A DNA stretch of 64,000 nt. Source: Nocardioides aquaticus (GTDB lineage Bacteria > Actinomycetota > Actinomycetes > Propionibacteriales > Nocardioidaceae). The notes under the pieces were generated by a model that did no database searches, was not told the origin of the DNA, and saw nothing but the letters and a program-made list of their open reading frames with translations. Where the stretch lies: the NCBI RefSeq assembly GCF_018459925.1, contig NZ_CP075371.1, positions 3,906,001 to 3,970,000 of the forward strand. The letters run 5' to 3'. Positions 33,936 to 42,145 of the stretch are shown piece after piece (within the stretch, counting starts at the first letter, position 1; every line of letters begins with the position of its first letter). The translations under genes and the position numbers were made by a program.

Positions 33936-35162
33936 ATGACCGACCAGACCTCCTCCACCCCGACCTCCTCGACCGGGGGCCCGCTCGCCGGCACCGTCGT
34001 CGTCGACCTCTCCCGTGCCCTCGCCGGGCCGCACGCCACGCAGATGCTCGGCGACCAGGGCGCCCGCGTGATCAAGGTCGAGACGCCGAACGGCGGCGAC
34101 GACACCCGCAGCTGGGGCCCGCCGTTCGTGGGCGACGAGCACGTGTCGACGTACTTCCTGTCGACCAACCGCAACAAGGAGTCGATCACCCTCGACCTCA
34201 AGGACGAGGCCGACCGCGAGGTGCTGCTGCAGCTCGTCGACCGCGCCGACGTGCTGGTCGAGAACTACCGCACCGGCGTGCTCGAGCGGCTCGGGCTGGG
34301 CATCGAGAGCCTGACCGCGCGCAACCCGCGCCTGGTGGTGCTCTCGATCACCGGGTTCGGCCACGACGGCCCCGAGGGCGGGCGCGCCGGCTACGACCAG
34401 ATCGCCCAGGGCGAGGCCGGCCTGATGTCGCTGACCGGGTCCGGCCCCGAGGACCCGCAGCGCGTCGGCGTCCCGATCGCCGACATGCTCTCGGGCATGT
34501 ACGGCGCCTACGGCGTCCTCGCCGCCCTCCACGAGCGCGAGCGCACCGGCGTCGGCTCGGTCGTGCGCACCTCCCTGCTCGCCGCGGTCGTCGGCGTGCA
34601 CGCCTTCCAGGGCACCCGGTGGACCGTCGCCGGCCAGGTCGGCCAGGCCCAGGGCAACCACCACCCCTCCATCGCGCCGTACGGGCTGTTCCGCTGCCGC
34701 GACGGGGCGGTCCAGATCTCGGTCGGCTCCGAGGGCCTGTGGCGCAAGTTCTGCGCCGGCTTCGACCTCGACCCCGAGGCCGAGGGCCTGGCGACGAACC
34801 CCGAGCGGGTCGGCAACCACGCCCGCGTCGTGGAGCTGGTCGAGACCGCGTTCGCCGACAGCGACGCCGAGCCGCTGCTGGCCCGGCTGGCCGAGGTCGG
34901 CATCCCCGCCGGCAAGGTCCGCACCCTCGACGAGGTCTACGCCTGGGACCAGGTGCACAGCCAGGGCCTGGTCATCGACGTCGAGCACCCCCAGCTCGGG
35001 ACGATCACCACGCCCGGCCCGCCGCTGCGGTTCTTCGCCGGCGACGGCACCGAGGTGACCCACCGCGACCACGTCGCTCCCCCGACCCTGGACCAGCACG
35101 GCGCGAGCGTCCGCGCCTGGCTCGAGCAGACCCACCCGCAGTCCGAGGAGGGTCGCGCGTGA
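33936..35162 (+). CDS. Type III CoA-transferase (CaiB/BaiF family)
   Basis: A 408-residue CoA-transferase. Family blocks are VVVDLSRALAGPHATQMLGD, ARVIKVETP, NRNKESITLDLK, DVLVENYRTGVLERLGLG, the catalytic Asp in VPIADMLSGMYGAYG, and GLFRCRDGAVQISVG. It swaps CoA between a donor acyl-CoA and a free acid, activating it without ATP. ATG 33936 is chosen; ATG 33924 and GTG 33927 overlap the carrier stop. Next to the MatC-like carrier it could make the CoA ester of the imported dicarboxylate, replacing the ATP-dependent MatB synthetase (inference). Confidence 0.9.
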   Translation: MTDQTSSTPTSSTGGPLAGTVVVDLSRALAGPHATQMLGDQGARVIKVETPNGGDDTRSWGPPFVGDEHVSTYFLSTNRNKESITLDLKDEADREVLLQLVDRADVLVENYRTGVLERLGLGIESLTARNPRLVVLSITGFGHDGPEGGRAGYDQIAQGEAGLMSLTGSGPEDPQRVGVPIADMLSGMYGAYGVLAALHERERTGVGSVVRTSLLAAVVGVHAFQGTRWTVAGQVGQAQGNHHPSIAPYGLFRCRDGAVQISVGSEGLWRKFCAGFDLDPEAEGLATNPERVGNHARVVELVETAFADSDAEPLLARLAEVGIPAGKVRTLDEVYAWDQVHSQGLVIDVEHPQLGTITTPGPPLRFFAGDGTEVTHRDHVAPPTLDQHGASVRAWLEQTHPQSEEGRA

Positions 35163-36604
35163 CCCGACGCTGGCACGCGCGGGAGCTGATCGAGCTCGTC
35201 CTGGACGACGGCTCGTGGGAGTCGTGGGACGTCCCGGTCGACCAGGGCGAGGTCACCGACGAGTACGCCGCGCAGCTGCGCAAGGCCGCCGAGCGCTCCG
35301 GGGTCGACGAGTCGGTGATCACCGGGCGCGGCCGGGTCCGGGGCCGTGAGGTCGCGGTCGTGCTCAACGAGTTCGACTTCCTGGCCGGCTCGATCGGGCA
35401 GGCGGCGGCCGGCCGGATCGTCGCCGCGGTACGCCGGGCGACCGCGGAGGGTCTCCCCCTGCTGGCCTCGACCGCCAGCGGCGGCACGCGGATGCAGGAG
35501 GGCACCCCGGCGTTCGTCCGGATGATCGAGATCTCGCGGGCGCTGATGGCCCACCGGGCGGCGCGGCTGCCGTACCTGGTCCACCTGCGCAACCCGACCA
35601 CGGGCGGCGTCTTCGCCTCGTGGGGCTCCCTGGCCCACCTGACCGTGGCCGAGCCGGGCGCGCTGGTCGGCTTCCTGGGCCCGAAGGTCTACGAGGCGCT
35701 CAACGACTCGGCGTTCCCCGAGGGCGTGCAGACGGCCGAGAACCTGTCGGCGCACGGCATCCTCGACGCGGTCGTGCCGGCCGAGGCGCTCACCGGCCTG
35801 GTCGACAACGCCCTGGCCACGCTCGTGGACGCCCCCACCGCGCCTCAGCTGGTCGCGGCGGCGCCCCTGGTCACCGAGGTGGCCGGCCTGGACGACCTCG
35901 AGCAGCTCGACGCCTGGGAGCACATCACCCGCTCCCGCAAGCCCGAGCGTCCCGGTGTCCGCGAGCTGCTGCGGGTCGCGGGCAGCAGGACCGTACGCCT
36001 GCGCGGGACCGCCGAGGGCGAGCGCGACAGTGCGGTGATCGTCGCCCTGACCCGCCTCGACGGACAGCCCTGCGTGATCGTCGGCCAGGACCGCTCGCGG
36101 CAGAGCGCGGCGCACCCGATGGGCCCGGCCGCGCTGCGCCAGGCCCGCCGCGGGATCCGGTTCGCCGAGGAGCTCGGCCTGCCGCTGGTCACCGTGATCG
36201 ACACCCCCGGCGCCGAGCTGTCCCCGTCGGCGGAGGAGGGCGCGATCGCCGGCGAGATCGCCCGCTGCATCGCGGCCATGTCCACGCTGACCGTCCCGAC
36301 GGTGGCGCTGCTGCTGGGCGAGGGCTGCGGCGGCGGTGCGCTGGCGCTGCTCGGCGCCGAGCACGTGGTGGCGACCGAGCACGCCTGGCTGGCCCCGCTG
36401 CCGCCCGAGGGTGCGAGCGTCATCGTCCGCGGCGACGCGTCGTACGCCGCCGAGATGGCCACGCACCAGCGGGTCCCGGCCGGCGAGCTGATGCGCGCCG
36501 GCATCGTGCACGCGATCGTCCCGGAGACCGGTGACGCCGAGACCTTCACCGCGAGCGTGGCCGCCGCGGTCGTCGGGCGGCTGCGCGAGGTCGGGGGGCG
36601 CTGA
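35159..36604 (+). CDS. Fused carboxyltransferase (AccD-AccA-like, possible acyl-CoA decarboxylase)
   Basis: A 481-residue protein. The N-terminal half is AccD-like (LNEFDFLAGSIGQAAAGRIV, STASGGTRMQEG, FASWGSLAHLTVAEPGALVGFLGP). The C-terminal half is AccA-like (GPAALRQARRGIRFAEELGLP, DTPGAELSPSAEEGAIAGEIA, LGEGCGGGALALLGA). The Cys4 zinc finger of bacterial AccD is absent. No biotin carboxylase or carrier gene lies near. GTG 35159 overlaps the CoA-transferase stop (GTGA). In this operon it may decarboxylate malonyl-CoA (or a homologue), or carry out a carboxyl transfer. The reaction direction is inference. Confidence 0.8.
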   Translation: MTRRWHARELIELVLDDGSWESWDVPVDQGEVTDEYAAQLRKAAERSGVDESVITGRGRVRGREVAVVLNEFDFLAGSIGQAAAGRIVAAVRRATAEGLPLLASTASGGTRMQEGTPAFVRMIEISRALMAHRAARLPYLVHLRNPTTGGVFASWGSLAHLTVAEPGALVGFLGPKVYEALNDSAFPEGVQTAENLSAHGILDAVVPAEALTGLVDNALATLVDAPTAPQLVAAAPLVTEVAGLDDLEQLDAWEHITRSRKPERPGVRELLRVAGSRTVRLRGTAEGERDSAVIVALTRLDGQPCVIVGQDRSRQSAAHPMGPAALRQARRGIRFAEELGLPLVTVIDTPGAELSPSAEEGAIAGEIARCIAAMSTLTVPTVALLLGEGCGGGALALLGAEHVVATEHAWLAPLPPEGASVIVRGDASYAAEMATHQRVPAGELMRAGIVHAIVPETGDAETFTASVAAAVVGRLREVGGR

Positions 36605-36623
36605 GGCCGCGTGCCCGGCCGTC

Positions 36624-37664
36624 TCAGCCCGCGTGCCGCGCCACCCACCGGTCCAGGTCGATCCCGGCCCGGTCGGCCGCGCGGCGCACGGCCGGCGACG
36701 TCAGGTCGGGGACCCGCACGACCTGCGGCTCGATGCCGCGGTCGAGGGCGGCGTACTGCGCCTGCGACGCCGCGATGTCCCGCGCCGGCACCCGGACGAG
36801 GCCGGTGCCGGCGCTCTTCGCGGCGGGCACCTGCGCGGCGACCGTCGGGAGGTAGCCCGACGCCTGCCCGGCCTTGTTCGGGTGGAAGCTCTCGACCACG
36901 GGGTTGGACAGCCCGTTGAGCCACTCGGCGTCGGCGCAGACGGCGTGGCCGACGAACCGGCCGGTCGGGTCGGCGAAGGCGAAACCGCGGGCGGCCGCGG
37001 CCTCGCGGAGGCGACGGTTCATCAGGTCCGCGGTGGCGTTCAGGCGGGTCATCTCGGCGCCGGAGAAGAAGGTGGCGGCGTTGCAGTCCTCGCCGCCGAA
37101 GATGCGCGGGTAGCCGACGACCACCACCCGGGCGTTCGCCGCCCGCGACCGGACGTCGGCGTACAACGACGACAGCCGCCCGGGCAGCGTGGTGTTGATG
37201 AAGGACTGCGCGCCGTCGACGGCCTTGTCGCAGCTCGCCGCCCACCAGGGCAGGGCGCACTTCGTCAGCACGTCGGCGAAGCCGGCGTCGTTGCCGCCGA
37301 CCGAGACCGTCACGTACGACGTGGTGGATCCCAGCGCCCCCAGCTGGGCGGCGGTCACGTCGGGGATGGTCGCCCCGGAGCAGGCGCGGAAGTCGAGCGC
37401 GTAGCCGCGCTGGGCCGCGAGCAGGCTCGGGAACGCCGAGGTCGACCGGAGGCAGTCGGTGCCGTCGGCGACGTACGAGCGGGTGCCGGTGCCCGAGGAG
37501 TAGGAGTCGCCGAGCGCGACGTACGACGGCGCGGCCGCTGCGGCGGGCGGGGTCCCGCCGGCGGGGGCGAGCAGGCCCGCGGCCAGGGCGAGCGTGCCCA
37601 GGCCGGCGAGGGCGCTGCGGCGCACGGAGATGAGGCGGAGGGATGGGAGGCGACGACGTGCCAC
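36624..37664 (-). CDS. Secreted SGNH/GDSL lipase-esterase
   Basis: A 346-residue secreted hydrolase. The signal peptide (about residues 1-45) ends in an Ala-rich region. Block I YVALGDSYSSGTG carries the nucleophile Ser; GGNDAGFAD is block III; SFHPNKAGQ is block V with catalytic His. Several cysteines (DCLRS, RACSG, KCALP, SCDKA, DCNAA, VCADA) fit three disulfides, as in Streptomyces scabies-type esterases. GTG 37664 with GGAG upstream is preferred to a long N-terminal shadow. The C-terminal 60 residues are an unusual helical extension after the catalytic domain. Confidence 0.88.
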   Translation of the reverse strand: MARRRLPSLRLISVRRSALAGLGTLALAAGLLAPAGGTPPAAAAAPSYVALGDSYSSGTGTRSYVADGTDCLRSTSAFPSLLAAQRGYALDFRACSGATIPDVTAAQLGALGSTTSYVTVSVGGNDAGFADVLTKCALPWWAASCDKAVDGAQSFINTTLPGRLSSLYADVRSRAANARVVVVGYPRIFGGEDCNAATFFSGAEMTRLNATADLMNRRLREAAAARGFAFADPTGRFVGHAVCADAEWLNGLSNPVVESFHPNKAGQASGYLPTVAAQVPAAKSAGTGLVRVPARDIAASQAQYAALDRGIEPQVVRVPDLTSPAVRRAADRAGIDLDRWVARHAG

Positions 37665-37698
37665 GAGGGCTCCGATCGGAGGGGTCGCCCCGATGCGA

Positions 37699-37728
37699 CC
37701 CGGGTGTGAGACGTGTATCACACCCGGG
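37699..37728. terminator. Perfect 11-base inverted repeat between two same-strand genes
   Basis: CCCGGGTGTGA (37699-37709) is complementary to TCACACCCGGG (37718-37728), with an 8-base loop. It sits after the stop of the ADP-ribosylglycohydrolase gene (37745) and 35 bases upstream of the lipase start, both on the - strand. It could terminate the first transcript or be an operator for the second. No T-run follows. Confidence 0.55.
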
Positions 37729-37744
37729 GTCGGCTCCCGGCCGG

Positions 37745-38755
37745 TCAGGCCAGGGCGGAGCCGGACCCCCCGTGGGAGGCCACGCGGGCCAGGGTGACCA
37801 GGTCGGCGCCGGTACGCCCGGGCCAGCCGTGCACCCGCTCTACCCACTCCTCGGGCACCGACGTGGCGCCCCACTTCGCGCCCAGCAGCGCCCCCGCGAT
37901 CGCGGCCACGGTGTCGGTGTCGTCGCCGATCCGGATGGCGGCGTGCAGCGCGTCCTGCAGGTGCTCACCGGCGTGGCCGTGGCTGGCCGGCGTCAGCACG
38001 ATGGCCGCCGTCGCCGCCTGGAGCGCGGTGACGGTGAAGCCGTTCGGGGTGAAGTCGGCAGCGGGTCCGGCGAGCGCGTCGTCGATCCAGCGGGCCCAGT
38101 CGGCGCGGCGCTCGGGCGGCAGCAGGTCGAGGCCGCCGCGCACGTCGGTCTGACCGCCGACCACGGCCACCCGGATCGCCTCGCACCAGAGCACGCAGGA
38201 GTCGGCCGCCAGCGGGTCGGCGTGGGTCAGGGCGGCCACGGCGCGTGCGGCCTCGGCGAGCTTCACCCGGTCGTCGAGGTGGGCCAGCGCGACCGCACCG
38301 GTGCGCATCAGGGCGCCGTTGCCGGCGGACCTCTCGTGCTCGGCGGCGTAGTCCGCGGCGACCTGGGTCATCAGCGCACCCGGCGCGACGTCGTCGGTGA
38401 GCCGGTCCCGGGTCGCGCCCAGGACGGCGGAGGTCTGCACCCCGATGTCGGCCGGACCGGAGTCGTACCAGGCCAGGAAGCCCGTGGCGATCGCGTCGAG
38501 AGCCTCGGGCGACGTCAGGTCGGCGCCGGTCGCGGCGACGTCGGCGATCGCCACGGCCATCGCGGTGTCGTCGCTCCACTCCCCCGGTGCGAACCCGCCG
38601 AGCCCGCCCCCGGTCATCTCGGCCGCCTCGCCGGCGCCCGGCGGGGTCGCGAACTCGTACGGCACCCCGAGCGCGTCACCGCACGCCTGGCCGATCAGCA
38701 CCCCCGCGGCCCGGTCGCTCTGCACGTCGTCGAGTCCGTCGGTCGCTGAAGCCAT
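37745..38755 (-). CDS. ADP-ribosylglycohydrolase family protein
   Basis: A 336-residue ARH-fold enzyme that removes ADP-ribose from proteins or nucleic acids. It shows GVLIGQACGDALGVPYEF, the metal-binding EWSDDTAMA (residues 59-67), the core RSAGNGALMRTGAVAL, and the second metal site RIGDDTDTVAAIAGALLGA. A paralogue with an added phosphatase domain lies at the right window edge (62887-64000), and the block SAGNGALMR is shared exactly. It is next to a gene with a DUF4262-like N-terminus, an arrangement repeated at the other copy. The target is unknown. Confidence 0.9.
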   Translation of the reverse strand: MASATDGLDDVQSDRAAGVLIGQACGDALGVPYEFATPPGAGEAAEMTGGGLGGFAPGEWSDDTAMAVAIADVAATGADLTSPEALDAIATGFLAWYDSGPADIGVQTSAVLGATRDRLTDDVAPGALMTQVAADYAAEHERSAGNGALMRTGAVALAHLDDRVKLAEAARAVAALTHADPLAADSCVLWCEAIRVAVVGGQTDVRGGLDLLPPERRADWARWIDDALAGPAADFTPNGFTVTALQAATAAIVLTPASHGHAGEHLQDALHAAIRIGDDTDTVAAIAGALLGAKWGATSVPEEWVERVHGWPGRTGADLVTLARVASHGGSGSALA

Positions 38756-38834
38756 CGGGCCACTATGGGTGCCGCGCGGTGCGGCGGTCTACCGGCGCGG
38801 GGGCGTGTCACCCGCAGGGGTAGCGCGGCCGGCC

Positions 38835-39062
38835 TCAGTAGTCGACCTCCACGATGTCGACCGCGAGGGGACCTACGGCGGCGGCGCGCGGATCGAGCTC
38901 GATCGTCCAGGTCCCGGCCTGGGGGCCGGTGCGGATCGTGGTCAGCACCCGCCCGCTCCGGTGCGGCAGGTAGAGGGAGTCGGCCGCGACCGGCAGGTCG
39001 TAGCCGGCCACGTCGAACGTCGCCGGCCGACCGGTCGGGTCGACGAGGCCGAGATCGGCAGC
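38835..39062 (-). pseudogene. 75-codon open stretch in frame after the upstream gene's stop
   Basis: Directly after the TGA of the next gene upstream (39063-39065) the same frame stays open for 75 codons. They read ADLGLVDPTGRPATFDVAG..., then GTWTIELDPRAA and IVEVDY before TGA 38835-38837. Third positions are almost all G or C, so it looks coding. There is no good start codon (one GTG at VAGYDLP). It may be the remnant of a lost gene or a 3' extension cut off by the TGA. Beta-strand-rich; no domain recognised. Confidence 0.5.
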
Positions 39063-40427
39063 TCAGTCGCACCCGGTTGCGAGCTCGCGACTCAGCCACG
39101 CCGGCAGCCCGCACGCGCGACAGAACTCCTCGACCACCTCGTCCGACAGCACGGAGCGGTGCACCACGACCGCGGTGAGGTCGTTGACCCAGCACTGCAG
39201 GACCGCCTGCAGCCGGCGCTGCTCCCGCACCAGCTTCCGCGGCCCGAACACGGTGACCCCGTCCACCTCGAGCTGGACGGTCGGGCCGTGGCTGGAGCCG
39301 AGCATGGTCCGGCCGCCCAGCACCTGCACGGCCTCGGTGCCGACCTGGCGGTCCCACTGCCTGGCGTGGTCCACCATCGTCTCCGACCCGAGCCGGACCA
39401 TCAGGGCCCGGACCCGGTCGAGGACCCCCTGGGGTGCCAGCCACTCGGGCCCCGGGGCCCGCCCGTCGGTGGTCAGCGAGCTGCGCACCGCACCTTGACC
39501 GAGCGTCAGGGCCTGGTCCGGGACCTCGTCGGCGACGGCCTCCACGAGCAGGCAGGACTCGATGCTCGCGCCCGCCGCGTCGAGCCACGCCTCGCGCAGC
39601 TCCTCGTCGACGACCGGGCCGAGGAGCGCCCGCAACGCGGCCCCGACCTCGTCGACCGCCCAGGTCAGGCCGAGGTCGGTCCGCAGCCGGTGCACCGCCT
39701 CCTCGAGCCGCACCAGGGCGTCGCGACGGCCGGCGCCCCGGGCCGCGGCGTGGGCCACCGCGATCGCATGACCCGCCGGCGCCTGCTGGTGCTGCAGCAT
39801 CGCCGACATCATCAGGCGGTACCAGAAGGACACGTCACCGCTGAACAGCTGCGCCGCCCGCGCGAGCACCATCGTGTGCCGCGGACCGTACGGCTGCCGC
39901 GGGCCGGCCGAGAACCGCCCGGGCAGCGCCCACCCGGGTGGCGCGACCCCGCCGGGCGGGAGCAGCGCGCACAGCTCGTCGTACTCCGAACGCAGGGCCA
40001 CCCGCTGGGCCGCCGCCAGCGCCCGCGGCGGCGCCACGGGTGGACGGTCCAGCGACCACCGCACCGGCAGCACGGGGGCGTCGCGGGCCCCGAAGGCCTC
40101 CACACTGGCGGCCTCCACGGGCTCACCGACCTCGAAGCGGACGGTGACCAGCCCGCCGTCGTACGTCTCCTCCCACCGGTCCCCGACCCGCAGGGTCCCG
40201 TCGAGCAGCCGCCAGGCGAGGTCGTTGAGCAGGACGCAGGTGTCGCGCTGGCTGAAGTGCCAGTCCTCCCCGGGGTCGAGCCCGTCGGTGGGCCGCGCCC
40301 AGATGTGGAGCTCCGGGTGCCCGCGGGCGGCCAGCCCCTCGGTGTAGGAGAAGTCGGCTCCGCCCCCGTCGGGGTCGAAGATCGCGTTCACGATCCACCA
40401 GGGCCGTCGCGTGGTCTCGGTCGTCAT
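39063..40427 (-). CDS. Uncharacterised protein with DUF4262-like N-terminus
   Basis: A 454-residue protein from ATG 40427. Residues 9-50 (RPWWIVNAIFDPDGGGADF, then YTEGLAARGHPELHIWARP) resemble the DUF4262 strand pattern 'GYTVGL...HPEL'. The rest is helical with several Trp/Leu-rich segments, for example FSGDVSFWYRLMMSAML, and no known motif. A decayed copy of the N-terminus is found at 62576-62826 beside the second ADP-ribosylglycohydrolase. The co-location of the same two families twice suggests a linked role, perhaps in an ADP-ribose-related pathway (inference). Confidence 0.7.
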   Translation of the reverse strand: MTTETTRRPWWIVNAIFDPDGGGADFSYTEGLAARGHPELHIWARPTDGLDPGEDWHFSQRDTCVLLNDLAWRLLDGTLRVGDRWEETYDGGLVTVRFEVGEPVEAASVEAFGARDAPVLPVRWSLDRPPVAPPRALAAAQRVALRSEYDELCALLPPGGVAPPGWALPGRFSAGPRQPYGPRHTMVLARAAQLFSGDVSFWYRLMMSAMLQHQQAPAGHAIAVAHAAARGAGRRDALVRLEEAVHRLRTDLGLTWAVDEVGAALRALLGPVVDEELREAWLDAAGASIESCLLVEAVADEVPDQALTLGQGAVRSSLTTDGRAPGPEWLAPQGVLDRVRALMVRLGSETMVDHARQWDRQVGTEAVQVLGGRTMLGSSHGPTVQLEVDGVTVFGPRKLVREQRRLQAVLQCWVNDLTAVVVHRSVLSDEVVEEFCRACGLPAWLSRELATGCD

Positions 40428-40544
40428 GCCCCGGATCATCGGCCGGACGGCACAAGGCCCGCTGCGCCCACGGGCGGACCTGGGGAGAACCCAGCCCCGA
40501 CCGGTCCGGTGGACCGGTCCCGGCCCCCGCAGGCCCGAGACACG

Positions 40545-40594
40545 GAGTCGTGGGTCCGTCGAGGCGCTCTGGCGCGTCCTCGGACCCACGACTC
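40545..40594 (-). terminator. Hairpin terminator of the Rossmann-like gene
   Basis: GAGTCGTGGGTCCG (40545-40558) pairs perfectly with CGGACCCACGACTC (40581-40594); inside the loop GCGC-TCTG-GCGC can pair as well. It lies 10 bases past the stop of the - strand gene that ends at 40604, the position expected of a terminator. As is common in actinobacteria, no U-tract follows. Confidence 0.75.
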
Positions 40595-40603
40595 GGCATG
40601 ACG

Positions 40604-42070
40604 TCAGACGTCAGCCCCGCGCGCCCCCACGCCCAGCAGCGCCGCGAGCCCGAGCGCGCTGCGTGGGGCGTAGCCGGTGCGCCACAGCCCGCCGTGGGCG
40701 GCGGCGTACGCCTCGTCCTCCCAGGGGTGCTCGTGGCGCGGCCCGCCGCCGGTGTGCAGGTCGTGGACCAGCAGCGCGGCCATCAGCACGTTCGAGGTGG
40801 ACGGGTCGAAGACCTCGACGCCGAAGCGGTGGGCCCCCGCGTACGCTGCCGCGAGCCCCCGGTTCTTCAGCACCGACCGGGTCCGGGTCGGCGGGGCGAC
40901 GTTCATCGAGACCGTCACGCCGTCGTGGCGGGCCACGGTCGCGCGCCAGCGCTGCAACCGCTTGGCCAGCGCGTAGTTCGGCCCCTGCTGGGGCACCAGG
41001 GAGTCGTTGATGCCCGGGTCCGAGCCGGGGGCGTACGGGCGGCGCAGCAGCCGGCCGCCGGAGGCGGTGCGCAGCGGGCGGCCGAGGACGCGGGCCACCC
41101 GCGAGCGGTCCTCGTAGGCCCGGGTCGCGGCGTCGACGGCCTCGGCGGGCACCGCGAAGACGTCGGTGGGCGTGGCCAGGAACGCCAGGTCGACGGCGTC
41201 CGCGCCCCGGTCGGCGGCCAGCAGCCGGCGGCTGAGCTCGTCGACCGCCGTGCTGACGCGGACGTTGGTGGCGCCGTCGGCGTAGACGTAGCTGCCCACC
41301 ACCAGCGTGCCGGGCTGGGCGGCCAGCCAGTCGGCCAGCGCCGGGACGTCGGCGAGCAGGTCGGCGCCGCGGTGACCGTCGCGGGCCGGGCTGACCACGG
41401 TCGCGGCTCCCCCACGCACTGTCTGGTCTACCCGCGCCCAGAGGTCCTCGCGGACCAGGTCGACCGCCGCGACCCGGGCGCCCCACCGCACCAGCGACGG
41501 CAGCGGTCCCATCTCGGAGCCGGCGCCGACCACGGCGACCGTCCGGCCCTCCAGGCGCAGCCAGTCCGGGTTGTCCAGGACCGCCCCGACGGCCTCGGCC
41601 AGGCTCGGCTCGACGACGCCGGCCGCGACCCAGGCGTCGACGCGGCGTCGTACGGCGTCGCCCCGCAGCCGCTCCCCGCGGTAGGGCAGCACCAGCTCGG
41701 TGACCGGCTCGCCCGTGCCCTGCTGCTCGACGGTGTCGAACGGCGCCGACGGCGGCCAGTCCGCGAGGTGGTCGTCGTCCTCGCCGGTGCGGTCGGTCGC
41801 CACCCGCATCCGGTCGTGCAGCGAGGCCAGCCCCGCTCGCGCCACGTCGACCGCGGCCTGGGGCGAGGCCAGGCCGGCCTCGACCAGCCGCCGGAAGTGC
41901 ACCAGGTAGTCCGAGCGCCACCCCGTCTCGGCCGCGGCCGCCCGCGCCCCGACCTCGTCCACGGCGCGCAGCGCGTCGGCGACCACCGCCCGCCCGAGCG
42001 CGGTCGTGCTCCGGCGGCTCGGGTCCTGCGGGTCGGCGGGGAAGACGAGGCCGTGCTGCTGGTCGGGCAT
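40604..42070 (-). CDS. Uncharacterised Rossmann-fold protein
   Basis: A 488-residue protein. The middle holds a dinucleotide or SAM-binding motif, TVAVVGAGSEMGPLPSLVRWGA (here VAVVGAGSEMGP near residues 178-189), followed by the acidic strand end AAVDLVREDLW. Flanking regions are helical. The C-terminal third has NVAPPTRTRSVLKNRGLAAAYAG and a His/Asp-rich HEHPWEDEAYAAAHGGLWRTGY. I know this layout from actinobacterial proteins without assigned function. No signal peptide. ATG 42070 fits; the terminator hairpin follows the stop. Confidence 0.7.
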   Translation of the reverse strand: MPDQQHGLVFPADPQDPSRRSTTALGRAVVADALRAVDEVGARAAAAETGWRSDYLVHFRRLVEAGLASPQAAVDVARAGLASLHDRMRVATDRTGEDDDHLADWPPSAPFDTVEQQGTGEPVTELVLPYRGERLRGDAVRRRVDAWVAAGVVEPSLAEAVGAVLDNPDWLRLEGRTVAVVGAGSEMGPLPSLVRWGARVAAVDLVREDLWARVDQTVRGGAATVVSPARDGHRGADLLADVPALADWLAAQPGTLVVGSYVYADGATNVRVSTAVDELSRRLLAADRGADAVDLAFLATPTDVFAVPAEAVDAATRAYEDRSRVARVLGRPLRTASGGRLLRRPYAPGSDPGINDSLVPQQGPNYALAKRLQRWRATVARHDGVTVSMNVAPPTRTRSVLKNRGLAAAYAGAHRFGVEVFDPSTSNVLMAALLVHDLHTGGGPRHEHPWEDEAYAAAHGGLWRTGYAPRSALGLAALLGVGARGADV

Positions 42071-42145
42071 GGGGGCATCCTGCCGCGTCCAGGCGTCGTC
42101 GCGCGCCGCCCGCCCGGACAGGGCCGGCGGGTCCGGAGACCGAGC

